Shown in pieces: positions 1-4,968 of a stretch of DNA of 5,321 nt. The DNA lies in assembly GCA_017378975.1 (NCBI GenBank), contig JAFNXT010000074.1:1-5321 (forward strand). Direction: 5' to 3'. Within the stretch, counting starts at the first letter, position 1, and the number at the start of each line of letters is the position of its first letter. A program made the translations under genes and the position numbers. This stretch comes from Oscillospiraceae bacterium. GTDB taxonomy: Bacteria > Bacillota > Clostridia > Oscillospirales > Oscillospiraceae. The notes below the pieces were generated by a model that had not been told where the DNA came from, searched no databases, and was given only the letters and a program-made list of their open reading frames with translations.

Positions 1-35
1 AAAGAAACAGATAAACCCTACAACAGACAATCACT

Positions 36-119
36 ATGGGACTACCCAGCTTCATGGAGATACTGGACTTTATCGGTACCTTCGCCTTTGCCATCAGCGG
101 CATACGCCTGGCCTCAGCT
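36..119 (+). pseudogene. N-terminal fragment of a TRIC/UPF0126 (YadS-like) membrane protein
   Basis: Reading from ATG 36 gives [15 protein letters not shown] followed by [13 protein letters not shown]. The [10 protein letters not shown] core is the hallmark first transmembrane helix of bacterial TRIC/UPF0126 proteins, small multi-helix membrane proteins related to trimeric intracellular cation channels. Only about 28 codons are present, against roughly 200 in the family. After GCT at 117-119 the similarity stops and the frame runs into unrelated residues, ending at TGA 195-197. No Shine-Dalgarno sequence precedes ATG 36 or the alternative ATG 54, and bases 1-35 show nothing else. The next sequence is a response regulator in a different frame, so this is a broken gene or an assembly join. 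The family call rests on a short stretch. Confidence 0.6.
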
Positions 120-286
120 ACACCCGGAACCAGCTTCTGGACGAGGTCTGGGGCTTCGATTACTTCGGCGACAGCCGCACCGTGGACGTCCATGTGAAGC
201 GTCTGCGTGAGAAGCTGGAGGGCGTGTCTGAGAGCTGGTGCCTGAAGACCGTCTGGGGCGTTGGCTATAAATTCGAAGTTTTATAA
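119..286 (+). CDS. C-terminal winged-helix fragment of an OmpR/PhoB-family response regulator (5' part missing)
   Basis: The frame beginning [18 protein letters not shown], continuing [15 protein letters not shown] and ending [16 protein letters not shown] is the classic Trans_reg_C winged helix: [14 protein letters not shown] is the DNA-recognition helix and the GVGYKF strand is the wing. The N-terminal receiver domain with its phospho-aspartate is absent. The frame stays open leftwards to base 2, but those residues (for example [11 protein letters not shown]) do not resemble a response regulator, whereas another frame there encodes a TRIC fragment, so homology starts near 116-119. It lies upstream of a histidine kinase in the same direction, its expected partner. 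The stop TAA (284-286) lies in the centre of a 13-bp-arm palindrome. Family assignment is secure; whether an intact copy exists in the genome cannot be told here. Confidence 0.85.
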   Translation, partial: YTRNQLLDEVWGFDYFGDSRTVDVHVKRLREKLEGVSESWCLKTVWGVGYKFEVL

Positions 287-297
287 ACTTCGAATTT
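269..297. repeat. Perfect palindrome over the response-regulator stop codon
   Basis: Arms of 13 bp (269-281 and 285-297, AAATTCGAAGTTT and its complement) flank the loop TAT. The left arm encodes the final KFEV-L residues and the stop lies across the loop. No T-run follows, so a classical terminator is not supported. The GAAGTT core resembles the AGTGAAGTT repeats just downstream, which suggests this is the edge of the same repeat island. Confidence 0.8.
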
Positions 298-302
298 AAC
301 TA

Positions 303-466
303 AGTTTGCCTTTGGCAAGTGAAGTTGCCACGCAGTGAAGTTGCTACGCAGTGAAGTTTCGCCTGCGGCGAAGTGTGATCGGCAAACTTAACCTCACTTG
401 GCGCAAGCCAAACTTCACTGGCATTGCCAACTTCACTTTTGCAAAGCAAAAACTTCACTTTGCTAA
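303..466. repeat. Inverted array of AGTGAAGTT / AACTTCACT repeats with small hairpins
   Basis: Three direct copies of AGTGAAGTT start at 318, 334 and 350 (16-bp period; the first two units differ by one base). Four inverted copies, AACTTCACT, start at 390 (one mismatch), 411, 429 and 451. Between them sit mini-hairpins such as GCC-TTT-GGC, TTCGCC-TGC-GGCGAA, TTGGC-GCAA-GCCAA and TTTTGC-AAA-GCAAAA. The whole block is therefore a large imperfect inverted repeat centred near 375-385. An open frame crosses it (351-566), but its peptide only mirrors the repeat and has no ribosome-binding site. No transposase or CRISPR-like spacing is present. It is best read as a non-coding dispersed repeat island. 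Confidence 0.75.
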
Positions 467-580
467 AAACTACCGCACTACTGACATAAAAAAATATCTT
501 GTGGCGGCAGTTGCGGTCAAATACGGTAGCATAGTGAAGAAAATAAGGTTAAATGAGGTTAAATAATGCTAATGATGTAT
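467..580. other. AT-rich non-coding stretch upstream of the kinase
   Basis: No gene or RNA is recognised here. A weak promoter-like pair, TTGTGG (499-504) and TACGGT (522-527) with 17 bp between, is visible but each hexamer matches consensus poorly. A short inverted repeat, CTACCG around 470 and CGGTAG around 525, flanks the stretch. The more notable feature is the tandem AGGTTAAAT repeat listed separately. Confidence 0.4.
546..564 (+). promoter_or_regulatory. Tandem AGGTTAAAT direct repeat, possible regulator operator
   Basis: AGGTTAAAT occurs at 546-554 and again at 556-564, a 10-bp spacing, about one helical turn. OmpR/PhoB-family dimers bind head-to-tail direct repeats with 10-11 bp spacing, and the neighbouring fragment is such a regulator, so autoregulation of the kinase-protease unit is possible. 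Looser copies (GCTAATG near 569, GTTAATG near 581) may extend the array. This is inference from spacing and context alone. Confidence 0.25.
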
Positions 581-622
581 GTTAATGTTCGCAGTTTGCG
601 TTATAAGTTCGAGGTGGTGTAA
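581..622 (+). pseudogene. Decayed second copy of the response-regulator 3' end
   Basis: In the same frame as the regulator, this stretch reads VNVRSLRYKFEVV-stop. It aligns without gaps to the real C-terminus [17 protein letters not shown] at 245-286: YKFEV plus stop is identical at protein level and V and R/W fall in register. The two stops are exactly 336 bp apart. The TAA ends 2 nt before the kinase ATG and the segment contains the kinase's Shine-Dalgarno, so it looks like the original junction between the two genes, left behind when the repeat island was inserted. The match is short, so chance similarity cannot be fully excluded. Confidence 0.5.
611..617 (+). promoter_or_regulatory. Shine-Dalgarno site of the histidine kinase
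   Basis: GAGGTGG lies 7 nt before ATG 625 and fixes that start. It overlaps the E-V-V codons of the regulator-tail remnant, as expected if the two genes were once nearly overlapping and translationally coupled. Confidence 0.75.
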
Positions 623-624
623 GG

Positions 625-2052
625 ATGCGGACCACGTACAGCCGTACCTTCTTTACGGCCTCGGTGGTCCTGTTGCTGGCGCTGATGGCGGTGGGGTTCT
701 TCCTGCATACCATGCTGGAGGACTATCTGGATGACACCGCCTTCGACCGTCTGGAAAACGATGCCACCGTGATCTCGGATCTGGCGGCGGCCTATAACGT
801 GGACGGCTCCATGTCCAATATGGACTTCCTGATCAATCTGGACATCGCCAGTCAGGTCTCCGGCTCGGACTCCGTGATCTGCGACGAGCAGGGGATCATC
901 GTCCTTTGCTCCGAGGACCCTCTGACCTGTGCCCATCAGGGGCTCCAGGTGGCACCGAGCTATCTGAAGCTGGTGCTGGAGCAGGGTCTGGTGCAGAGCA
1001 CCGGCGTGATCTCCGGCCTGTACCCCGATGCCCGTTATGTCTGCGCCACTCCGATCCGCTCCGGCGAAGGGACGGAGCTGGGCATCGTGATCGTGTCCCA
1101 GCCTTTGGCGGCCACGGAAACGGTACTGCACAAGATGACCGAGATCTTCTCGTTCCTGACCCTGCTGGTCACGGGCCTGTCGGTGCTCCTGATCGGCTGG
1201 TTCGTCAAGCTACAGATCGCGCCGCTGGACCAGATGGCGAAGAAAGCCCGTTCCTTCGGCCACGGGGATCTGGAAGCCCGGGTGGAGCTGAAGCCAAGCT
1301 GGCCCTCGGAGATCGAGGAGCTGGGTCTGGCCTTCAACAATATGGCGTCCTCTCTGCAAAAGAGCGAATATCAGCGGCAGGAGTTCGTGGCCAACGTGTC
1401 CCACGAGCTGAAGACCCCCATGACCACCATCGGCGGCTACATCGACGGCGTGCTGGACGGCACGATCCCGCCCCAGAAGAGCCGCCAGTATCTGCAGATC
1501 GTCTCCGACGAGACCAAGCGGCTGAGCCGACTGGTCCGGAGCATGCTGGACATCTCCCAGCTCCAGACCGAGAGCGGCATCCCTGATGAAAAGAAGAGCC
1601 GCTTCGATCTGGAAGAGACCGCCGGACAGGTGCTGATCACCTTCGAGCGGAAGATCCTGCAAAAGGGCGTGGAGGTGGAGGTGGAGATGCCGGAGCATCC
1701 GGTGTATACCTTCGCCAATCAGGACTATGTGACGCAGGTGGTCTACAACCTGCTGGACAACGCCGTGAAATTCTGTCCCCCCGGGGGCACCATCGGCCTG
1801 ACGATCCGGGAGGGCGGCAACAAAGCCGTAGTCTCCATCTCCAACGATGGCGACACGATCCCGCCGGAGGAGCTGCCTCTGGTCTTCGACCGGTTCCACA
1901 AGATCGACAAGAGCCGGTCCCAGAACCGGGACGGCTGGGGCTTGGGGCTGTACATCGTCAAAACGATCGTCTGCAGCCACGGCGAGAACATCTCCGTCAC
2001 CAGCCGTGACGGCAAGACCGAGTTCTCCTTCACCATGCCGATCGTGGGATAA
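625..2052 (+). CDS. Membrane sensor histidine kinase (HAMP-HisKA-HATPase_c)
   Basis: A complete 475-residue kinase. Transmembrane helix 1 is at about residues 8-28, an extracytoplasmic sensor at 30-172, helix 2 at 174-194 and HAMP at 196-247 (conserved Pro at 200). HisKA follows with FVANVSHELKTPMTT and phospho-acceptor His260. The ATPase domain has the N-box VVYNLLDNAVKF (Asn375, Asn379), a slightly degenerate G1 box (NDGDT, residues 407-411, second Gly replaced), the F-box DRFHKIDKSRS and the G2 box GWGLGL at 437-442. It should autophosphorylate and pass phosphate to the OmpR-type regulator encoded just upstream. The sensor carries four cysteines (86, 95, 102, 140) and a C-x6-C-x-H motif (95-104), suggesting a disulfide or metal site. 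The stimulus is unknown; a downstream HtrA protease points to envelope or secretion stress (inference). The stop lies in a palindrome. Confidence 0.97.
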   Translation: MRTTYSRTFFTASVVLLLALMAVGFFLHTMLEDYLDDTAFDRLENDATVISDLAAAYNVDGSMSNMDFLINLDIASQVSGSDSVICDEQGIIVLCSEDPLTCAHQGLQVAPSYLKLVLEQGLVQSTGVISGLYPDARYVCATPIRSGEGTELGIVIVSQPLAATETVLHKMTEIFSFLTLLVTGLSVLLIGWFVKLQIAPLDQMAKKARSFGHGDLEARVELKPSWPSEIEELGLAFNNMASSLQKSEYQRQEFVANVSHELKTPMTTIGGYIDGVLDGTIPPQKSRQYLQIVSDETKRLSRLVRSMLDISQLQTESGIPDEKKSRFDLEETAGQVLITFERKILQKGVEVEVEMPEHPVYTFANQDYVTQVVYNLLDNAVKFCPPGGTIGLTIREGGNKAVVSISNDGDTIPPEELPLVFDRFHKIDKSRSQNRDGWGLGLYIVKTIVCSHGENISVTSRDGKTEFSFTMPIVG

Positions 2053-2080
2053 GATGCAAAATTTCATTTTGCATCTTATC
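2048..2080. repeat. Perfect palindrome spanning the kinase stop codon
   Basis: Arms of 15 bp (2048-2062, GATAAGATGCAAAAT, and its exact complement at 2066-2080) flank the loop TTC. The left arm starts in the last Gly codon and includes the TAA. No T-run follows. The TGCAAAAT core belongs to the same sequence family as the adjacent heptamer element, so this may be its left border. It could slow transcription or protect the 3' end of the mRNA, but that is not shown. Confidence 0.8.
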
Positions 2081-2193
2081 ATGCAGAATGCATAATGCAT
2101 GATGCATAATTGAGGTGTCCGCTCCGCGGACAAATTAAAATCATCCGCGAAGCGGATACCATAATTCTGCATTCTGCATTATGCATTTTGCAT
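2081..2193. repeat. TGCATAA-heptamer inverted-repeat element (MITE-like, non-coding)
   Basis: The ends 2081-2122 and 2152-2193 form a 42-bp imperfect inverted repeat (35 of 42 positions match by hand alignment) built from TGCATAA-type heptamers and finishing in GGTRTCCGC. The middle holds two 6-bp-stem hairpins: GTCCGC-TCC-GCGGAC (2117-2131) and ATCCGC-GAA-GCGGAT (2143-2157). There is no ORF of its own and no clear target duplication. A 40-bp half copy recurs at 4969-5008 with 37 identities to 2081-2120. It fills the whole space between the kinase and the protease and reaches to 18 nt before the protease start. Confidence 0.8.
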
Positions 2194-2210
2194 TAATGAA
2201 TGGGTGTTTT

Positions 2211-3461
2211 ATGAACAACGAAAATCGTACTCCTGATTATTTCGACCCCTGGGATCAGGGATCTTACCGTACCGGCTCTGTGGAGCTGCCCAGGAAGCGG
2301 CATCCGCTGGTGGGCTTTTTGCTGGTGGCCGTGGTACTGCTGATGGGCGTGATCGCGATCCTTGGCGTCATGAACGTGAAGCTTTTCTCCCAGCTCAGCC
2401 AGACCCCGGACAATGATATGGCGGTATCCCTCCAGATCCCGGAGCATATGCAGGCGATCGAGGGGCCCACTGAGACCACCGCCGCCACCGAGCCCCTTTC
2501 CAAAGACAGCACCATCACGCTGGAGGGCCAGCCCAACTATGTGGAGAACGTGCCCCAGGAGGGTGGCCTGTCCCTGCAGGCGATCTACAGCCAGTGCATC
2601 GACAGCGTGGTGTCGATCACCACCCAGTCCTCCACCGGCACCGGTGTGGTGATCTCGGACCGGGGCTACATCGTCACCAACCACCATGTGGTGGAGGAAG
2701 CCAAGCAGATCCAGGTCCTGCTCAGCGACGACCGGAAGCTCCAGGCCACCCTCGTGGGTAAGGACAAGGCCTCGGATCTGGCCGTCCTCCGGGTGGAGGC
2801 CGAGGGTCTGGTCCCTGCGGTGTTCGGTGATTCCGAGGGCCTGCGGGTGGGCGACATGGTCTGCGCCATCGGCGATCCTCTGGGCGTGGGCCTGCGGGGC
2901 ACCATGACCAACGGCATCATCTCCGCGATCAACCGTGACATCACCACCGGCGGCCGGACCATGACCCTGATCCAGACCAACGCCGCCCTGAACTCCGGCA
3001 ACTCCGGCGGTCCCCTGATCAACTGCTTCGGGCAGGTGATCGGCATCAACACCATGAAGATCGGCGACAATATGAGCATCGCCGGTGTGGAGGGACTGGG
3101 CTTCGCCATCCCCAGCGTCACCGTGAAGTCCATCGTGGACCAGCTGATCGCGCAGGGCTATGTGTCCGGTCGGCCGTACCTCGGCATCCAGGGCGAAGAG
3201 GTGTCCCAGCTTTATCAGTATTATTACCGGCTCCCTGAGGGCCTGTTCCTGACCAAGGTGGTCTCCGGCTCCGATGCCCAGCGCAAGGGCCTGACCGAGG
3301 GCGACATTCTGATCAGTCTGGACGGCCGGCAGATCACGGGCCCCGAAGACCTGACCACGGTCCTCAGCGGCCACAAGGTCGGCGACCAGATCGAAGCCGT
3401 GATCTTCCGCAACAACCACCAATACGCCGTGACGCTGACCGTCGAGGAAGCGAAAGGGTAA
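2211..3461 (+). CDS. htrA: Membrane-anchored HtrA/DegP-like serine protease (S1C) with one PDZ domain
   Basis: A 416-residue protein from ATG 2211. A charged cytoplasmic tail (1-31) precedes one transmembrane helix (about 33-54), then a Thr/Ser/Pro-rich linker. The trypsin-like domain spans about 100-305 with the full triad: His159 (YIVTNHHVV), Asp189 (SDLAVL) and Ser265 (NSGNSGGPL). A single PDZ domain follows at about 315-405, with YLGI at the peptide-binding loop. HtrA proteases degrade or refold misfolded proteins outside the membrane. ATG 2181 and ATG 2196 are also in frame, but the first lies inside the repeat and would add the repeat-derived MHFALMNGCF; only a weak GGGTG (2202-2206) precedes 2211, so the start is moderately certain. 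It follows the kinase in the same direction and probably belongs to the same stress-response unit, though a repeat separates them. Confidence 0.95.
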   Translation: MNNENRTPDYFDPWDQGSYRTGSVELPRKRHPLVGFLLVAVVLLMGVIAILGVMNVKLFSQLSQTPDNDMAVSLQIPEHMQAIEGPTETTAATEPLSKDSTITLEGQPNYVENVPQEGGLSLQAIYSQCIDSVVSITTQSSTGTGVVISDRGYIVTNHHVVEEAKQIQVLLSDDRKLQATLVGKDKASDLAVLRVEAEGLVPAVFGDSEGLRVGDMVCAIGDPLGVGLRGTMTNGIISAINRDITTGGRTMTLIQTNAALNSGNSGGPLINCFGQVIGINTMKIGDNMSIAGVEGLGFAIPSVTVKSIVDQLIAQGYVSGRPYLGIQGEEVSQLYQYYYRLPEGLFLTKVVSGSDAQRKGLTEGDILISLDGRQITGPEDLTTVLSGHKVGDQIEAVIFRNNHQYAVTLTVEEAKG

Positions 3462-3469
3462 CATCGATC

Positions 3470-3536
3470 AGATACGAGATATGAGATACGAGATATGTCC
3501 CGATGGGGGATATCTCGTATCTCATATCTCGTATCT
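3470..3536. repeat. Perfect 27-bp inverted repeat of GATACGA/GATATGA heptamers
   Basis: The left arm 3470-3496 is tandem GATACGA and GATATGA heptamers; the right arm 3510-3536 is its exact complement (TATCTCG/TATCTCA). The 13-nt loop contains CCC-GAT-GGG, which extends the stem. Additional TATCTCG copies continue to about 3563. It begins 8 nt after the protease stop. The sequence family differs from the TGCATAA element, but it has the same 7-bp period and a similar inverted design. Confidence 0.85.
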
Positions 3537-3569
3537 CGTATCTTATTTCCTGGATCTCGTATCTTTTTT
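3470..3569 (+). terminator. Possible rho-independent terminator after the protease gene
   Basis: A long stem-loop can form from the heptamer arms, and the last ATCTCGTATCT copy (3554-3564) runs directly into six T residues (3564-3569). AGATACGAGAT at 3470-3480 or 3484-3494 can pair with that last copy, placing a stem immediately before the T-run. This would end the kinase-protease transcript. The long loop in that pairing makes the call tentative. Confidence 0.4.
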
Positions 3570-3581
3570 CGCACATATTCG

Positions 3582-3610
3582 TTGCAAATCGCCGGTCCCC
3601 GTGTTAATAT
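3582..3610 (+). promoter_or_regulatory. Predicted sigma-A promoter of the cysteine desulfidase gene
   Basis: TTGCAA (3582-3587) and TAATAT (3605-3610) are separated by 17 bp, and TGT immediately before the -10 provides an extended -10 TG motif. Transcription would start near 3617, about 23 nt before ATG 3640. It lies downstream of the repeat and T-run, consistent with a separate transcription unit. No operator or riboswitch is evident in this short leader. Confidence 0.5.
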
Positions 3611-3639
3611 CTCAGGAGAAACTGCAAGGGGGCTCCGGT

Positions 3640-4923
3640 ATGGAACGTGGAGATCTGCTTTACCGTCAATATGTGGCGATCCTTTCCGAGGAACTTCGGC
3701 CCGCCATGGGCTGTACGGAGCCGATCGCGTTGGCCTACGCCGGAGCCAGGGGCCGCGCGCTTCTGGGGACCCTGCCGGAGGAGATCTCCGTCCGGGTCAG
3801 CGGTAACATCATCAAGAACGTCAAGAGCGTGGTGGTCCCCAACACCGGCGGTCTCCGGGGCATCGCCGGGGCGGTCTGCGCCGGTGTGGTGGCAGGAGAC
3901 CCGGATAAGGAGCTGCAGGTGATCAGTCAGGTGTCGGAGGAGGCCCGGCAGGCGCTCCACCGGTATCTGGATCAGGTGGACCTGCAGATCCAGCCGGCGG
4001 ACTCCGGGCTGATCTTCGACATCGACCTGACCCTCCGGGCCGGGGACCACACCGCCAGAGTCCGGATCGTGGACCACCATACCAATCTGGTGTATCTTGA
4101 AAAGGACGGGGAAGTCCTGCTCCAAAAGCCCGTCACCGGCTCCGCCGATGCGGATATGACCGACCGGTCCATCCTCTCGATCGCCTCCATCGTGGAGTTC
4201 GCCGAGAAGCTGGATGTGGAGGACATCCGGGACTGTGTGGGCCGCCAGATCCGGTGCAACATGGCGATCGCCGAGGAAGGTCTCCGCAACGACTGGGGCG
4301 CCAACATCGGCTCCGTGATCCTCAAGCGTCAGGGCAGTTCTTTGGAGAAGCGTGCCTGCGCTTACGCCGCCGCCGGATCCGATGCCCGTATGAGCGGCTG
4401 TGAGATGCCGGTGATCATCCTCTCCGGCAGTGGCAATCAGGGCATCACCGCCAGCGTGCCTGTGGCCGTGGTGGCCCAGGCCGAGGGCTTTTCCGAAGAG
4501 GACCTGCTCCGTGCCGTGGCCCTCAGCGACCTTGTGACGATCCACCAGAAGACGGGGATCGGTCGGCTGTCTGCCTACTGCGGCGCGATCAGCGCCGGTT
4601 GCGGTGCCGGTGCCGGCATCGCCTTCCTCTACGGCGGAGGGCTCCACGCCATCGCCCACACGGTGGTCAACGCCATCGCCATCCTCTCCGGCACCATCTG
4701 CGACGGTGCCAAGCCCTCCTGCGCCGCCAAGATCGCGGCGGCGGTGGACGCGGGTCTCCTCGGCTACGATATGTACCGGGAGCACCAGCAATTCTACGGC
4801 GGCGACGGCATCGTCACCAAGGGCGTAGACAAGACCGTCACCAACATCGGCCGCCTCGCCCGGGAAGGCATGCGCCAGACCGACGAGACCATTTTGGATA
4901 TCATGCTCAGCGATGGATGCTGA
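3640..4923 (+). CDS. cyuA: L-cysteine desulfidase, iron-sulfur dependent (CyuA / UPF0597 family)
   Basis: A 427-residue protein, close to E. coli CyuA (YhaM). The family breaks L-cysteine into pyruvate, ammonia and sulfide using a 4Fe-4S cluster instead of PLP; some members act on L-serine or other substrates. Diagnostic features are MGCTEPIALAYA (Cys25), SGNIIKNVKSVVVPNTGG, SGSGNQGITASVPV, AYCGAISAGCGAGAG (Cys314, Cys321) and GTICDGAKPSCAAK (Cys354, Cys361), which supply the cluster-binding cysteines. There is no signal peptide, so it acts in the cytoplasm. ATG 3640 is preferred because AAGGGGG (3626-3632) sits 7 nt upstream and the family begins here; the open frame extends back to 3481 only through the repeat. 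The stop TGA is the first triplet of a 22-bp-arm hairpin. It stands alone between repeats, so it is probably monocistronic. Substrate specificity (cysteine versus serine) is inferred. Confidence 0.95.
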   Translation: MERGDLLYRQYVAILSEELRPAMGCTEPIALAYAGARGRALLGTLPEEISVRVSGNIIKNVKSVVVPNTGGLRGIAGAVCAGVVAGDPDKELQVISQVSEEARQALHRYLDQVDLQIQPADSGLIFDIDLTLRAGDHTARVRIVDHHTNLVYLEKDGEVLLQKPVTGSADADMTDRSILSIASIVEFAEKLDVEDIRDCVGRQIRCNMAIAEEGLRNDWGANIGSVILKRQGSSLEKRACAYAAAGSDARMSGCEMPVIILSGSGNQGITASVPVAVVAQAEGFSEEDLLRAVALSDLVTIHQKTGIGRLSAYCGAISAGCGAGAGIAFLYGGGLHAIAHTVVNAIAILSGTICDGAKPSCAAKIAAAVDAGLLGYDMYREHQQFYGGDGIVTKGVDKTVTNIGRLAREGMRQTDETILDIMLSDGC

Positions 4924-4968
4924 TATGAGCGCCCCCCTGTGCTTTCGCACAGGGGGGCGCTCATATCA
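4921..4968. terminator. Perfect 22-bp-arm GC-rich hairpin at the end of cyuA
   Basis: Arms 4921-4942 (beginning TGATATGAGCGCC) and 4947-4968 are exact complements around the loop TTTC. The first three bases are the cyuA stop TGA, and on the minus strand the mirror-image TGA (4968-4966) stops the truncated aminotransferase frame. The stem should block transcription from both sides between the two convergent frames. Neither side has a T-run, so it is not a canonical intrinsic terminator; it could equally be a repeat-family hairpin. Confidence 0.5.

Noticed and set aside
318..459. CRISPR array
   Set aside because: The repeats are only 9 bp, spacers are 7-13 bp, half are inverted, and no cas gene is present.
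351..566. 71-codon open frame across the repeat island
   Set aside because: Its peptide simply mirrors the AACTTCACT repeats (NFT/KLHF motifs), there is no ribosome-binding site, and it overlaps clear inverted repeats.
287..624. tRNA, rRNA or riboswitch in the regulator-kinase gap
   Set aside because: No cloverleaf, conserved aptamer core or T-box motif could be seen; all stems found belong to the short repeats.
2069..2098. Promoter for the protease inside the repeat (TTGCAT...TAATGC)
   Set aside because: The hexamers are a by-product of the TGCATAA heptamer composition and recur throughout the array, so there is no specific support.
2193..3464. Long minus-strand frames opposite the kinase, protease and desulfidase genes
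   Set aside because: They are antisense shadows of GC-rich genes, with low-complexity His/Asp/Gly-rich peptides and no recognisable domains.
3481..3639. N-terminal extension of the cysteine desulfidase frame
   Set aside because: The extra residues are translated heptamer repeat; the family N-terminus and the Shine-Dalgarno both point to ATG 3640.
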